Assembly: GCF_029266915.1 (NCBI RefSeq)
Contig: NZ_JARIEF010000018.1
Span: forward strand, 62,001-126,000
Direction: 5' to 3'
DNA: 64,000 bases
Origin: Tissierella sp.
Lineage (GTDB): Bacteria > Bacillota > Clostridia > Tissierellales > Tissierellaceae
Part shown: in pieces, positions 9,591 to 19,916 of the stretch
How the letters are laid out: each line of letters begins with the position of its first letter
Position numbering within the stretch: the stretch's first letter is position 1
Made by a program: the position numbers and the translations under genes
The notes under the pieces: model-generated
Seen by the model: the letters and a program-made list of their open reading frames with translations, nothing else
Told to the model about the DNA's origin: nothing
The model's database searches: none

Positions 9591-11402
9591 ATGTATATAA
9601 ATGAAGAGATTATAGAAGAAATAAAAGAAAAAGCTGATATTGTAGATACAATATCATCTTATATTACTTTAAATAGAGCGGGCGCAAACCTAGTAGGGCT
9701 TTGTCCTTTTCATAGTGAAAAGACACCATCTTTTACAGTCTCTAGTTCAAAACAATTTTTTCACTGTTTTGGATGCGGTGAAAGTGGAGACAGCATTACC
9801 TTTATAATGAAAAAAGAAAACTTAGATTTTAAAGGTGCGGTGGAACATCTAGCTGATAAACTTGGAATTGAACTAGATGGAAAAGAAGTTGACATGGAGT
9901 TTATAGAGGAAAAAAGAACCCTATATGAAATCAACCGACAAACTGGTAAATTTTTTCATGAATTACTCCTAAAGGATCCAAAATCTTTACAATACTTAGA
10001 ACGCAGAGGTATGGGCATTTCTGATGTAAAAAGATTTGGTATAGGATTTATACCAGATGAATGGGAAAATCTATATAAGTTTTTAAGATCTAAAGGTTAC
10101 GAGGATGAAAAGATTGAAAAAGTAGGTCTCATAAGCAAAAGAAAAAATGGAAATGGTTATTATGATAGATTTAGAAATAGAATAATGTTTCCTATAATAG
10201 ATAGAAACAATCAGATAATAGGATTTGGCGGAAGAGTACTGGATGATTCTATGCCAAAATATTTAAATTCTAAAGAAAGTATCATATTTAATAAAGGAAA
10301 TAATCTTTATGGACTAAATTTAGTTAACAAGTACTCAGATAAAAAGAAAATATTGCTGGTAGAAGGATATATGGATGTTATAGCCTTGTTCTCTAAGGGC
10401 ATAAACTATTCAGTAGCAAGCCTTGGAACGGCTCTTACGCCAACTCAAGCTAAACTCTTAAAGAGGTATGGTGAAGAGATTTACATAGCTTATGACTCAG
10501 ATGCAGCGGGCAGCAAAGCTACTCTAAGAGCACTAGATATAATATCTGAAGAAGGGATAAAAGCTAAAGTTATTCAGCTTCCAAAAGGAATGGATCCAGA
10601 TGATTACATTCAAAAAGCTGGTAAAATTAGATTTGAAAGACTTCTAAAAGAAGCCTTAACTCCTATAGATTACAAGATAAAGATAAATAAAAAGAAATTT
10701 GACATCAGCAAAACAGAAGAAAAGATTATTTTTACTAAAGAAATATCTAAGGTTATAAGAGACTTAAAAAGTCCTATAGAAGAAGATGTATATATAGAAA
10801 AAATATCAAAAGATACTGGAATCTCTAAAGAAGCTATTGAAAGAGAAGTCAGGGGAGGCTATCAAAGTAGACCAAAACCAAAAACAAGTAATACCCAGCA
10901 GCAAATTTCCAATAGAGACTATCAAAACTCTAGAATCAAATCTGCCCATACAAGAGCAGAAGTTGATCTTATAAAAATTATGATTATGGATAAACAGTAT
11001 TTTAAAATTATAAACAGTAAGATTTTAAAAGAGGGTTTTTCCAACCTACAATGTAAAAAACTATATGATTTTATAAAATTAAGCTATGATAAGAAGGATG
11101 TTTTAGATATAAAAGAGATCCTGGAGGAAGCAGAATCTATGGAAATCGATAAATATATCTCCGAAGAATTAAAAGAAGGTTTTTTAGAATATAAACCTAC
11201 AAATATAGAAATAGTAATAGATGATTTGACGAGAACTTTAATGGTTAATAATCTGGAAGAGCAAAGAAAAGCAGTTATTAAAGAGATTGAAGATCTTGAT
11301 CAAAATCCCGAAAAGATGAAAGACAATGAAGCATATTCAAAAGAGTTATTTACAAAACTGACTAATTTAAATAAAGAAATTAAATCTATTAGATATAAGT
11401 AG
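9591..11402 (+). CDS. dnaG: DNA primase
   Basis: Synthesises RNA primers at the replication fork together with the replicative helicase. The domains appear in order: N-terminal CHC2 zinc finger ([11 protein letters not shown] ... [11 protein letters not shown], residues 39-65), catalytic core with TOPRIM ([12 protein letters not shown] near 255 and [10 protein letters not shown] near 304), then a helicase-interaction tail. The polar linker near residues 425-455 (Gln/Asn/Ser-rich) separates core and tail. Length 603 is typical. It lies 11 bases upstream of rpoD, the remnant of the macromolecular synthesis operon. Confidence 0.97.
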   Translation: MYINEEIIEEIKEKADIVDTISSYITLNRAGANLVGLCPFHSEKTPSFTVSSSKQFFHCFGCGESGDSITFIMKKENLDFKGAVEHLADKLGIELDGKEVDMEFIEEKRTLYEINRQTGKFFHELLLKDPKSLQYLERRGMGISDVKRFGIGFIPDEWENLYKFLRSKGYEDEKIEKVGLISKRKNGNGYYDRFRNRIMFPIIDRNNQIIGFGGRVLDDSMPKYLNSKESIIFNKGNNLYGLNLVNKYSDKKKILLVEGYMDVIALFSKGINYSVASLGTALTPTQAKLLKRYGEEIYIAYDSDAAGSKATLRALDIISEEGIKAKVIQLPKGMDPDDYIQKAGKIRFERLLKEALTPIDYKIKINKKKFDISKTEEKIIFTKEISKVIRDLKSPIEEDVYIEKISKDTGISKEAIEREVRGGYQSRPKPKTSNTQQQISNRDYQNSRIKSAHTRAEVDLIKIMIMDKQYFKIINSKILKEGFSNLQCKKLYDFIKLSYDKKDVLDIKEILEEAESMEIDKYISEELKEGFLEYKPTNIEIVIDDLTRTLMVNNLEEQRKAVIKEIEDLDQNPEKMKDNEAYSKELFTKLTNLNKEIKSIRYK

Positions 11403-11413
11403 GAGGTACAATA

Positions 11414-12535
11414 GTGAAAGATACAAAGAAGAAAAAGAATAAAGAAGTTGATGAACTCCAAGTTTTACTTAAAACTTTAACTAGCAAAGGTAAAAAGAAA
11501 GGAACTTTAACTTATAAGCAAGTTATGGATACTTTAGAAAAAGTTGAACTAGAAAGTGAAGATATAGATAAAATCTATGAACATTTAGAAGATGAAGGAA
11601 TAGAAATACTTGGAGAAAAAGAAGAAGATTTGCTTATTGATAATGAAGATTCAACTGAGACTGAAAAAATAATTAAAAGTGGAACTATAGAACCTCCAAA
11701 AGGTATAAGTGTAGATGACCCAGTGAGGATGTACTTAAAAGAAATAGGGAAAATACCCCTATTAACTGGTCCAGAAGAAGTAGCCCTAGCAAAGAGAATG
11801 GAAATTGGAGATGAATCAGCTAAAAGAGAACTAGCGGAGGCTAATTTAAGATTGGTTGTTAGTATTGCAAAGAGATACGTCGGACGTGGTATGCTCTTCT
11901 TAGACCTTATTCAAGAAGGAAACCTTGGACTTATGAAAGCAGTAGAGAAATTTGAATACAAAAAAGGTTTTAAATTCAGTACTTATGCTACTTGGTGGAT
12001 TAGACAAGCTATTACAAGAGCTATAGCTGACCAGGCTAGAACTATTAGAATCCCTGTTCATATGGTAGAAACTATAAACAAACTTGTAAGAATACAAAGA
12101 CAACTTGTTCAAGAACTGGGTCGAGATCCAAAACCTGAAGAAATAGCTAAAGAAATGGCTTTAGAAGTTGAAAAGGTTAGAGAAATCATGAAGATAGCTC
12201 AAGAACCTGTATCGTTAGAAACACCTATCGGTGAAGAAGAAGATAGTCACCTTGGAGACTTTATACCAGATGAAGATATCTTATCTCCAGCAGAAGCTGC
12301 TAACTTTACAATGTTAAGAGAACAGCTTATTGAAGTTTTGCAAGGTCTTACCCCTAGAGAGCAAAAAGTACTTAGACTGAGATTTGGACTTGATGATGGC
12401 AGAGCTAGGACGCTTGAAGAAGTGGGTAAAGAGTTTGATGTAACTCGTGAGAGAATAAGACAAATCGAAGCTAAAGCACTTAGAAAGCTTCGTCATCCAA
12501 GCAGAAGTAAAAAACTTAAAGACTTTTTAGAGTAA
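11414..12535 (+). CDS. rpoD: RNA polymerase primary sigma factor (sigma A)
   Basis: Housekeeping sigma factor. Region 1.1 (about residues 1-80) is acidic and lysine-rich. Region 1.2 starts at [16 protein letters not shown], region 2 contains [39 protein letters not shown] and the -10 recognition [14 protein letters not shown], region 3 follows, and region 4 ends with [22 protein letters not shown], the -35 helix-turn-helix. The GTG start has TAGGAGGT eight bases upstream. Length 373 matches Firmicute SigA. The promoters read in this window (TTGACA/TATAAT-like) are consistent with this factor. Confidence 0.98.
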   Translation: MKDTKKKKNKEVDELQVLLKTLTSKGKKKGTLTYKQVMDTLEKVELESEDIDKIYEHLEDEGIEILGEKEEDLLIDNEDSTETEKIIKSGTIEPPKGISVDDPVRMYLKEIGKIPLLTGPEEVALAKRMEIGDESAKRELAEANLRLVVSIAKRYVGRGMLFLDLIQEGNLGLMKAVEKFEYKKGFKFSTYATWWIRQAITRAIADQARTIRIPVHMVETINKLVRIQRQLVQELGRDPKPEEIAKEMALEVEKVREIMKIAQEPVSLETPIGEEEDSHLGDFIPDEDILSPAEAANFTMLREQLIEVLQGLTPREQKVLRLRFGLDDGRARTLEEVGKEFDVTRERIRQIEAKALRKLRHPSRSKKLKDFLE

Positions 12536-12566
12536 AAAGATTCGCTATATGCGAATCTTTAATTTT
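12536..12566 (+). terminator. Intrinsic terminator after rpoD
   Basis: AAAGATTCGC (12536-12545), loop TATAT, GCGAATCTTT (12551-12560), then AATTTT. It starts immediately after the rpoD stop codon; the T-run is short, so some read-through into trmK is possible. Confidence 0.7.
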
Positions 12567-12588
12567 GCAAAAGTAAAGGAGTAGGAAT

Positions 12589-13296
12589 ATGGACTCAGAT
12601 AATAAACTGATTTTAAGTGATAGACTTATGAAAATAGCTGATTTTGTAAAAAAAGATTCATCCATTGTCGATGTGGGAACAGATCATGGCTATGTACCTA
12701 TATATTTGGTTGAAAACAATATATGTAAAAAGGTAATAGCATCAGATATAAGCCGGGACTCTCTGAGTAAAACGGTTGAAATGGTAGAAAAAAAGAAACT
12801 AGAAGAGTTTATAGAAAGTAGAGTTGGAGATGGACTCACAGTAATAAAACCTTTTGAAGTAAATGGTGCTATAATGGCCGGTATGGGAGGAATTTTGATA
12901 GAAAAGATTTTGAAGAAAGATAAAGAAATTACAGACTCGATAGACTATTTTATCTTTCAGCCCATGATAGCAGCTAAAGAGCTTAGGCAATATCTTATAG
13001 AAAACAATTTTACAATAGTAGATGAAGAACTTTCAAAAGATGGCAGTAAATTTTATGAAATAATATTGGCTAAAAAAGGAAAAGAAGCCTTAAGAGAAAA
13101 TATATATTATGAAATAAGTGAAAAGCTAATTGAGAAAAATCATCCTCTACTAGCAGAATTTATAGAAAATAAAATAAACTTTGTGCGATTAGTAATGAAG
13201 GATTTAAAAGATAAAAAAAGTTATAGAAGTTTGGAAAGATATGAACAATTAGAAGAACAATTAAAAGAATATATGGAGGTTTTAAAAAGTGTTTAA
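12589..13296 (+). CDS. trmK: tRNA (adenine(22)-N1)-methyltransferase
   Basis: Class I SAM-dependent methyltransferase that makes m1A22 in tRNA. The SAM-binding motif is VDVGTDHGYVPIYLV (about residues 24-38), followed by ASDISRDSL and the AIMAGMGGILI active-site region. The C-terminal part is a charged helical coiled coil. Gene order rpoD-trmK-nif3 is conserved in Firmicutes. The stop overlaps the downstream GTG start. Confidence 0.93.
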   Translation: MDSDNKLILSDRLMKIADFVKKDSSIVDVGTDHGYVPIYLVENNICKKVIASDISRDSLSKTVEMVEKKKLEEFIESRVGDGLTVIKPFEVNGAIMAGMGGILIEKILKKDKEITDSIDYFIFQPMIAAKELRQYLIENNFTIVDEELSKDGSKFYEIILAKKGKEALRENIYYEISEKLIEKNHPLLAEFIENKINFVRLVMKDLKDKKSYRSLERYEQLEEQLKEYMEVLKSV

Positions 13297-14092
13297 GCTT
13301 AAGGAAATAATTAATTTTATGGAAAACTGGGCTCCAAGTAACCTTATAGATTCTTGGGATAATACTGGATTTCAAATAGGAGATCCCCAAAAAGAAATAA
13401 ATAAGATTTTAATAGCTTTAGACTTAGATAACAATACATTAAAGAAAGCAATAGAAGGAAAATTTGATCTTATAATAACTCATCATCCTTTAATATTTAA
13501 ACCAGTAAATAAAATACTAACCGTAAATCCTGATGAAAAACTTATAATAGATATTATAAGAAATGATATTTCTGTTTACAATGCACATTCAAACCTGGAC
13601 CTAGCTAATGGAGGGGTAAGTGACGTATTAGCAGATAAATTAGGGCTCAAAAATACAAGTATTTTAAAAGAAACTTCGCAAAAAATAGAAAATGAAAAAA
13701 TATTAGCCTATGGATATGGTAGAATAGGATATAGAGATACTAAAGATTTTAAAACTTTTATAGAAGAGATAAAAGAATCTTTAGATATAGAGAGTCTAAT
13801 CTTCTATGGTAATATAGAAAAAGAAATAAGAAACGTCGCAGTATGTGGTGGAAGTGGCAGTGACTTTATAGAGGATGCTTCTCTTAAAGGAGCAGATGTA
13901 TATATAACAGGAGATATAAAATATCATGAAGCTCAATATGCCTACGAAAGAGGACTAAACCTGATCGATGTTGGACATTTTCACAGCGAAAAGTTTATAG
14001 TTCCAGTTATAAAAGGATATCTAGAAGAAAAATTCAAAACATTAAAGATAGAAGTTATTATGGAGCAAAGCTTACCTAGAAAAATATATTAG
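13289..14092 (+). CDS. Nif3-like dinuclear metal centre protein (YqfO family)
   Basis: Nif3/YqfO family protein with the conserved metal-ligand motifs ITHHPLIF (about residue 61), YNAHSNLD, VCGGSGSDFI and VGHFHSEK near the C-terminus. The family forms hexameric toroids with a di-metal site; GTP cyclohydrolase-like activity has been proposed but the role is not settled. The GTG start overlaps trmK by 8 bases, with GGAGGT eight bases upstream. Length 267 means it lacks the inserted PII-like domain found in Bacillus YqfO. Confidence 0.92.
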   Translation: MFKLKEIINFMENWAPSNLIDSWDNTGFQIGDPQKEINKILIALDLDNNTLKKAIEGKFDLIITHHPLIFKPVNKILTVNPDEKLIIDIIRNDISVYNAHSNLDLANGGVSDVLADKLGLKNTSILKETSQKIENEKILAYGYGRIGYRDTKDFKTFIEEIKESLDIESLIFYGNIEKEIRNVAVCGGSGSDFIEDASLKGADVYITGDIKYHEAQYAYERGLNLIDVGHFHSEKFIVPVIKGYLEEKFKTLKIEVIMEQSLPRKIY

Positions 14093-14102
14093 GGGGAAAC
14101 AT

Positions 14103-14813
14103 ATGAAAAATATAAAACTACTATTGACATTAGAAGAAAACAATAAAAAACTGGATAAGGATTTTGAAAAACTAGATTCTTTAAAAGAAGAATTAAAACT
14201 CGAAGATGCAGAAAAACAACTTAAGCGAGTAAAGCGAAGACTGGAAATTTTAGAAAACAATAAGGAAATTATAAAAACTTGTATTTTAAAATATGAAAAT
14301 AGCTTAGCTCAGTTTGAGTATGAGATTAATACTTTAAATGAAAAATTATATAGTGATAACATCACAGATATAAAACAACTGGAATATTTAGGATTTGAAA
14401 AAGAGCAGATTAAAAAGAAGCTCAAAACAGTAGAAACAGAAATGATAGCTTATATGGAGGAAGATGAGTCCATAGAAGAAAAACATAAAGAAAACTCATC
14501 TTTGTTAAAAGAACTTAAAGAAAAATTAGATCAAAATGATTCTGATATAAAAAACAATATAGAATCTCTGGAGAAAAAATTATTAAAACAAGAAAAACTT
14601 ATAGAAGAAATTAGTGAGAAAATAGATGTGAATTTATTAAAAGATTATAATGGCTTAAGAGATAGAAAAGATAAACCTATAACCTATGTAATAGATAACA
14701 TATGCTCAGGATGTAATATGAAACTGCCATCATATCAATTAGAAGAATTAAAAGAAAAAAAAGCTATAAACTGTGAATCTTGCGGTCGTATTCTTTGCTT
14801 AAAGCAAGATTAG
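14103..14813 (+). CDS. Coiled-coil protein with C-terminal C4 zinc ribbon
   Basis: A 236-residue protein made of a long charged coiled coil (about residues 1-190, Glu/Lys-rich) followed by a zinc ribbon with CSGC and CESC pairs. This matches the C4-type zinc-ribbon domain family found beside nif3 in many Gram-positives; a nucleic-acid binding role is suspected but not proven. It lies 10 bases downstream of nif3 with AGGGGGAAAC as SD, and 57 bases before the RNase P RNA, so the trmK-nif3-zinc ribbon unit ends here. Confidence 0.85.
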   Translation: MKNIKLLLTLEENNKKLDKDFEKLDSLKEELKLEDAEKQLKRVKRRLEILENNKEIIKTCILKYENSLAQFEYEINTLNEKLYSDNITDIKQLEYLGFEKEQIKKKLKTVETEMIAYMEEDESIEEKHKENSSLLKELKEKLDQNDSDIKNNIESLEKKLLKQEKLIEEISEKIDVNLLKDYNGLRDRKDKPITYVIDNICSGCNMKLPSYQLEELKEKKAINCESCGRILCLKQD

Positions 14814-14826
14814 AGCCGTGGAAAAT

Positions 14827-14855
14827 TTGCTAAAACAATTAAAACATGTTATAAT
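14827..14855 (+). promoter_or_regulatory. Sigma-A promoter of rnpB
   Basis: TTGCTA (14827-14832), 17-base spacer, TATAAT (14850-14855). It ends about 16 bases before the first RNase P pairing region and fits transcription of a stable RNA. Confidence 0.8.
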
Positions 14856-14870
14856 TTAATTTCTATTAGG

Positions 14871-15208
14871 AGTAAGTTGTTTGATCGGGTGCCTTGTAAG
14901 CATCAGGAAAGTCCGTGCTGCGCAGAGCAAGATGCTGGATAACGTCCAGTGAGGGTGACCTTAAGGATAGTGCAACAGAGAGATACCGCCTGTTTTTAAA
15001 TAGGTAAGGGTGGAAAGGCGAGGTAAGAGCTCACCAGCGCTTAGGTGACTAAGCGGCTATGTAAACCCCATTTGCAGCAAGACCAAAAAGGATAAGTACA
15101 AAGGGTAATTGCTCGTTACCTCTCCAAAGGTAGGTCGCATGAACCTATTGGCAACAATAGGTCTAGATAGATGATCAAATAAACAGAACACGGCTTATAG
15201 ATTTACTC
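14871..15208 (+). ncRNA. rnpB: RNase P RNA
   Basis: Catalytic RNA that removes 5' leaders from pre-tRNAs. The conserved bacterial segments are visible in order: CAGGAAAGTCC near 14905 (P4 5' region), the ACAGAGAGATACCGCC segment near 14975, GGGTGGAAAGGCGAGGTAAGAGCTCACC (15009-15036), and the 3' strand near ACAGAACACGGCTTATAG (15183-15200), which completes P4. The ends AGTAA (14871) and TTACT (15202-15206) pair as the closing helix. Adjacent UUGUUUGAUC near the 5' end pairs with GAUCAAAUAA near 15173. A strong promoter precedes it and a terminator follows. Exact ends are uncertain by a few bases. Confidence 0.93.
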
Positions 15209-15216
15209 TTAAACAT

Positions 15217-15252
15217 GAAAGCTAAAGGGAGATACCCTTTAGCTTTCTTTTT
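15217..15252 (+). terminator. Intrinsic terminator of rnpB
   Basis: GAAAGCTAAAGGG (15217-15229), loop AGATA, CCCTTTAGCTTTC (15235-15247), then TTTTT. A perfect 13-bp stem. Confidence 0.92.
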
Positions 15253-15347
15253 AATGAAATTTATAGCATTTATGGGAAGATAAATGATATACTTAGATTT
15301 GAAGCCAACAATCAATAGATTAATATCATATCAAAAGGGGTGCCATA

Positions 15348-18300
15348 ATGATCAAAAAAAGATTTAGAATAAGCCGAAAATTATTTGCAGGTTTTGCAAT
15401 TGTTACTTTACTCATGCTGTCAGTAATCTTATATTCATATTCTAGTTTTATACAGCAGGATAAGATTTTACAGCAAAATCTAAAAACATATAATATAATT
15501 AGTTATACAGATGATATTTTACAAAATATGTTGAATATGGAAACAGGTGTAAGGGGATACGCACTTACTGGCAATGAAAAATTTTTGGCACCTTATTACA
15601 TAGGAAAATTAGATTATGAAAAATCCTTCGATAAAGTTAAAAATTTAACAATGGAAGATGAAGTGCAGCAAGAACATTTAGTGGAACTAGATCTTAATAA
15701 GAAATTATGGCTTGATTATGTTAATTTAAATTTTATAGATGCTAGGGAAGACGTAAATTTAGGTAAGGTAGACCTCAATGATTATATATCTGTAGTCAAG
15801 CAAGGAAATGGGAAGAAATATATGGATATCATAAGAGATATTATATATGACATTAAAAATCAAGAGGAAAAAACACTTTATGACAGATCGATTTTATTTA
15901 ATAAATTAAAAACTAAGACATTTTTAATTATGTCTGTAGGAGGTTTAATAGCTACTATTTTATCTATAATAATAACCATGGTCATTGCCAGGCTCATAGT
16001 AAAACCTATCAATTCTGTTACAAAGACCTTTGATCAGCTTTCAATGGGAGATGCAGATTATAGGACTAGATTAGCATTTAAATCCAATGATGAATTAGGA
16101 CAACTAGCAAAAAACTTTAATAAATTTATGGATAAAATAGAAAAGATTATTATAGAAAACTTAAATGAAAGCTGGATTAAAACAGGACAAACTGATTTAA
16201 ATGAAAAGTTAAGAAACGCTAAGAATGTTGAAGAATTAACCGGAAATGCAATTGATTATATTGTGAAATATACAGATTCACAAATAGGAGCTATCTATAC
16301 TTGCACTGACAATAGCACCCTTAAATTGCTCAGCAGTTACGCCTATGAAAATAAAGCAAAAGAATCAGATGAGATTAAGTTTGGAGAGGGAGTAATAGGA
16401 CAAGCTGCTTTAGATAAGCAAACTATATTTTTAAAGAATATTCCCGATGACTATATCAATATAAGTACAGGAGTAGGACAAGCGCTGCCTAAGAATATCA
16501 TCGTCACACCTGGAATTTACAGCGAGGACATTAAATGTATAATAGAGATTGGTTCGTTTAATGAATTTACTCAACTGCATATTGAATTTATCGAAAGAGT
16601 AAGTGAAGGATTAGCTGTTGCTATTGGATCTGTAGAATCAAGAATAAAAATGCAGGAAATGTTGGAGACAACTTTAGAACAATCAGAAGAACTTAAGAAC
16701 CGACAAATAGAATTAAGTCATAGTAATGAGTATTTAGAAAAACAAACAATAGAACTAAAGCAATCGGAAGAAATACTCCAAGCTCAACAGGAGGAATTAA
16801 GACAAAGTAATGAAGAATTAGAAGAGCAGTCTAAATCATTAATGAATTCCGAATCCCAGCTCCAAACACAGCAAGAAGAGTTAAGAGTAACAAATGAAGA
16901 ACTGCAAGAGCGGACTAAAAGTTTAGAAATACAGAAAAATGATATAGCTGATAAAAATGAAACTCTAAGAAAAGCAAAATTAGAGATTGAAGAAAAGGTA
17001 AAAGCGATTGAGCTTGAAAGCAAGTATAAATCCGAATTTTTTGCAAATATGTCACATGAGCTAAGAACACCTTTAAATAGCATTTTAGTTTTATCTCAAA
17101 TTATTTCAGAAAGAGAGGTTAACTCGCTTATAACAACTAAGCATTTGGAATATGCAAATACTATTCATTCATCAGGAGAAAACTTATTGGGCTTAATTAA
17201 TGATGTATTAGATCTATCTAAGTTAGAAGCAGGTAAAATAGACATAGTATTAGAACCAGTAAACCTTTCGGATTTATTAGACTATACAGAGAGTTCGTTT
17301 ATGCATATAGCAGAAAAAAACAATGTATATTTAAAATTTGATATAGATGAAGAACTTCCAGAAACAATAATTTCAGATGAAGGAAAGATACATCAGATCT
17401 TAAATAATTTATTATCTAATGCTTTTAAATTTACTCATGAGGGAGGAGTAACTGTAAGCATACACAGACCTAAATCCGATGAGAAATCTATATGTATATC
17501 TATTAAGGATACAGGTATCGGAATCTTAGAGGAAACTCAGTCAGTTATATTTGATGCATTTAAACAATCTGATGGAACTATAAGCAGAAAATATGGAGGA
17601 ACCGGACTGGGATTATCTATTTCAAAGGGATTGGCAAATAACCTTGGAGGAGACATATTACTCCAAAGTGAAGAGGGAAAAGGAAGTACCTTCACCTTAG
17701 TTTTACCTCAAAATTCAGAGGGTGAAAAGTCTGACTTTGAAGAGATAATAGACACTTTAGAGATTGATAAATTAGAAAGCAGTGAAGTTAGATTAAAAGA
17801 TCACGCTCTTGTCAATACAAGTATAAATGATGATAGGCAAAATATTAAAGAATCAGATAAAGTAGTCTTAATAATTGAAGATGATCACAACTTTTCAAGA
17901 ATTTTAAACGATATAGCCCATGAAAAAGGATATAAATCAATAATTGCTCAAGATGCTAAATCGGGAATACAGTTAGCCAATAGATTCCTGCCGGACGCTA
18001 TTTTAATTGATATCGGGCTTCCAGATATGAATGGATGGAAGGTAGTTGAACATTTGGAAAAAAATAGTAATACAAAAAGTATTCCTATACATGTCATCTC
18101 AGGAAAAAATAATAAAGATGATGAATATATGGAAAAATATAAAAATAGTGTAGTGGAATATATAAATAAACCTGTGGGTCTGGATGAACTTAATAAAGTA
18201 TTCTCAGGAATTGAAGGTTTCACATCTAAGAAGTTAAAAAAATTACTGGTACTTGATGAAAGTGGGCAGGATAATAAAAACATACGAGACTTGCTGGGTT

Positions 18301-19034
18301 ATAAAGATATTCAAATTTCTTTTTTAGCTTCGGGAGAAGACGCATTAGAAGCTATAAAAGAAGAGGTCTATGACTGTATTGTACTTGATCTGAATTTAAA
18401 AGATATGACGGGTCTTCAATTCTTACAAAGCTTAAGTCAAAATCAAATATCAAATATTCCAATTATAGTTTATACTGAGGATATTCTAGAGCAGGAAGAT
18501 GAAATTAAATTAAAAGAATATGCAGAAAGTATAATAATAAAAGGCAGTAGGTCTTCAGAAAGACTTATTGCAGAGGTCAATCTTTTTCTTCACCATATAG
18601 ATAAGCTTAATAAGAGTGAAATTAAGTCAATCAAATCAGTTCATGAAAAGGAAAATTCATTAAAAGATAAAAAAATAATCATAGTAGATGACGATATGAG
18701 AAATGTTTTTGCACTATCGAATTTATTGGAAGATAAAGGTATGAAAGTGATAGTAGGAAGAAATGGAAAAGAAGGTATTGAAAAATTAAAGGAAAACACA
18801 GATGCTGACTTAATCTTAATGGATATAATGATGCCGGTAATGGATGGTTATACTGCAATGAGTGAGATCAGAAATGAACCGGGATTTTCTGAAATTCCTA
18901 TAATAGCTTTAACAGCTAAATCGATGAAAGATGATAGGGAAAAATCCATCGCTGCAGGAGCAAATGATTATTTAACAAAACCAATCGATACAGAAAAATT
19001 AATATCACTTTTAAGGGTGTGGCTATATAAATGA
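15348..19034 (+). CDS. Hybrid sensor histidine kinase: CHASE3-HAMP-GAF-coiled coil-HisKA-HATPase-REC x3
   Basis: A 1228-residue kinase. It has a transmembrane segment (about 13-32), an extracellular CHASE3-like sensor (NMETGVRGYALTGNEKFL), a second membrane helix (about 190-215), HAMP (to about 268), GAF (about 285-425), and a long coiled coil (about 435-560) with three 28-residue repeats. HisKA follows with the phosphorylatable His570 in FANMSHELRTPLNS, then HATPase (DEGKIHQILNNLL, DTGIGI, GGTGLGLSI). Three receiver domains follow, with predicted phospho-acceptors Asp888, Asp1014 and Asp1159. No DNA-binding output is attached. It overlaps cheR by 4 bases, so it works with CheR, CheB and the cyclase. 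TATACT at 15288 may be its -10. The external signal is unknown. Confidence 0.92.
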   Translation: MIKKRFRISRKLFAGFAIVTLLMLSVILYSYSSFIQQDKILQQNLKTYNIISYTDDILQNMLNMETGVRGYALTGNEKFLAPYYIGKLDYEKSFDKVKNLTMEDEVQQEHLVELDLNKKLWLDYVNLNFIDAREDVNLGKVDLNDYISVVKQGNGKKYMDIIRDIIYDIKNQEEKTLYDRSILFNKLKTKTFLIMSVGGLIATILSIIITMVIARLIVKPINSVTKTFDQLSMGDADYRTRLAFKSNDELGQLAKNFNKFMDKIEKIIIENLNESWIKTGQTDLNEKLRNAKNVEELTGNAIDYIVKYTDSQIGAIYTCTDNSTLKLLSSYAYENKAKESDEIKFGEGVIGQAALDKQTIFLKNIPDDYINISTGVGQALPKNIIVTPGIYSEDIKCIIEIGSFNEFTQLHIEFIERVSEGLAVAIGSVESRIKMQEMLETTLEQSEELKNRQIELSHSNEYLEKQTIELKQSEEILQAQQEELRQSNEELEEQSKSLMNSESQLQTQQEELRVTNEELQERTKSLEIQKNDIADKNETLRKAKLEIEEKVKAIELESKYKSEFFANMSHELRTPLNSILVLSQIISEREVNSLITTKHLEYANTIHSSGENLLGLINDVLDLSKLEAGKIDIVLEPVNLSDLLDYTESSFMHIAEKNNVYLKFDIDEELPETIISDEGKIHQILNNLLSNAFKFTHEGGVTVSIHRPKSDEKSICISIKDTGIGILEETQSVIFDAFKQSDGTISRKYGGTGLGLSISKGLANNLGGDILLQSEEGKGSTFTLVLPQNSEGEKSDFEEIIDTLEIDKLESSEVRLKDHALVNTSINDDRQNIKESDKVVLIIEDDHNFSRILNDIAHEKGYKSIIAQDAKSGIQLANRFLPDAILIDIGLPDMNGWKVVEHLEKNSNTKSIPIHVISGKNNKDDEYMEKYKNSVVEYINKPVGLDELNKVFSGIEGFTSKKLKKLLVLDESGQDNKNIRDLLGYKDIQISFLASGEDALEAIKEEVYDCIVLDLNLKDMTGLQFLQSLSQNQISNIPIIVYTEDILEQEDEIKLKEYAESIIIKGSRSSERLIAEVNLFLHHIDKLNKSEIKSIKSVHEKENSLKDKKIIIVDDDMRNVFALSNLLEDKGMKVIVGRNGKEGIEKLKENTDADLILMDIMMPVMDGYTAMSEIRNEPGFSEIPIIALTAKSMKDDREKSIAAGANDYLTKPIDTEKLISLLRVWLYK
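16692..16943 (+). repeat. Three in-frame 28-residue coiled-coil repeats in the hybrid kinase
   Basis: Residues 449-476, 477-504 and 505-532 align without gaps. Each has the pattern LxxxQxxELxxxNExLxxx, with Leu at position 1, Gln at 5, Glu-Leu at 7-8 and Asn-Glu at 12-13. Copies two and three share QQEELR and NEEL. Twenty-eight residues equals four heptads, so the repeats keep the coiled coil in register. The spacing is 84 bases. Confidence 0.8.
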
Positions 19035-19882
19035 CTAGGAATGAAATAAAAGAAAATATACAAAATGAAGATATAGAAATCCATTTATTATTGGAAGTTA
19101 TGTTGTTGAAATATGGTTATGATTTCAAAAACTATTCAAAGGCTCATATAAAAAGACGTATTCTAAGAAGAGTAGAAATGTTAGGATTAAACAGCGTTAC
19201 AGAATTACAATACAAGATTCTTCATGATGAAAGTATATTTAAAATGCTCTTGGCAGATTTCTCTATAAATGTTACTGAAATGTTTAGGGATCCCAGTTTT
19301 TATAAGGCATTTAGAACTGAAGTAGTACCTGTTTTAAAAACATACCCCTTCATTAAAATATGGCATGCTGGCTGTTCAACCGGTGAAGAAGTTTACTCCA
19401 TGGCAATTCTCTTAAAAGAAGAGGGGCTTTATGATAGAACACAGATATATGCAACTGATTTTAATGAGCTGGTTTTGCAAAAAGCAAAAGCCGGAATCTA
19501 TAATATTGATGCTATCAAAACATATACGAAAAATTACCAATTATCCGGTGGCAGAGCATCATTTGGAGACTACTATACTGCTAAATATGATTCTGTTATA
19601 CTAGATGAATCTCTTAAACAAAAAATAATATTTGCAGATCATAACTTAGTAACTGATGGAGTTTTTGGTGAGATGCATGTTATAATCTGTAGAAATGTAA
19701 TTATCTATTTCAATAAAGATTTAAAAGATAAGACTTTGGACCTATTTTATAAGAGTTTAAATAATGGATGTTTTCTTTGTCTGGGATCAAAAGAAGGGAT
19801 TAAATTCTCAAGCAGTCAAGATAAGTTTATAAAGTATGTATCAAATGAAAATATTTTTCAAAGAAAATTCACCTTGGATTAA
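19031..19882 (+). CDS. cheR: CheR-type protein-glutamate O-methyltransferase
   Basis: SAM-dependent methyltransferase of the CheR family, 283 residues. An N-terminal all-helical CheR_N domain (YGYDFKNYSKAHIKRRILRRVEMLG) is followed by the catalytic domain with IWHAGCSTGEEVYSMAI (SAM binding), YATDFN and ICRNVIIYFNKDLK. In chemotaxis CheR methylates receptor glutamates. No receptor, CheA or CheW gene is nearby, and cheR overlaps the hybrid kinase by 4 bases. The substrate may therefore be the kinase coiled coil, or a remote receptor (inference). It has no C-terminal receptor-tethering or TPR extension. Confidence 0.92.
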   Translation: MTRNEIKENIQNEDIEIHLLLEVMLLKYGYDFKNYSKAHIKRRILRRVEMLGLNSVTELQYKILHDESIFKMLLADFSINVTEMFRDPSFYKAFRTEVVPVLKTYPFIKIWHAGCSTGEEVYSMAILLKEEGLYDRTQIYATDFNELVLQKAKAGIYNIDAIKTYTKNYQLSGGRASFGDYYTAKYDSVILDESLKQKIIFADHNLVTDGVFGEMHVIICRNVIIYFNKDLKDKTLDLFYKSLNNGCFLCLGSKEGIKFSSSQDKFIKYVSNENIFQRKFTLD

Positions 19883-19916
19883 ATTAAAGGTTTTAATAGG
19901 AAGGAGAAAATTCTAT

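Noticed and set aside
18220-18600. Second receiver domain of the hybrid kinase suspected to be degenerate.
   Set aside because: It keeps an acidic pair (Asp-Glu), the phospho-acceptor Asp1014, a Thr and a Lys, so loss of function cannot be claimed.
19836-19916. N-terminal extension of CheB overlapping cheR.
   Set aside because: AGGAAGGAG before ATG 19917 and the family N-terminus support the shorter form; the extension has no receiver-domain features.
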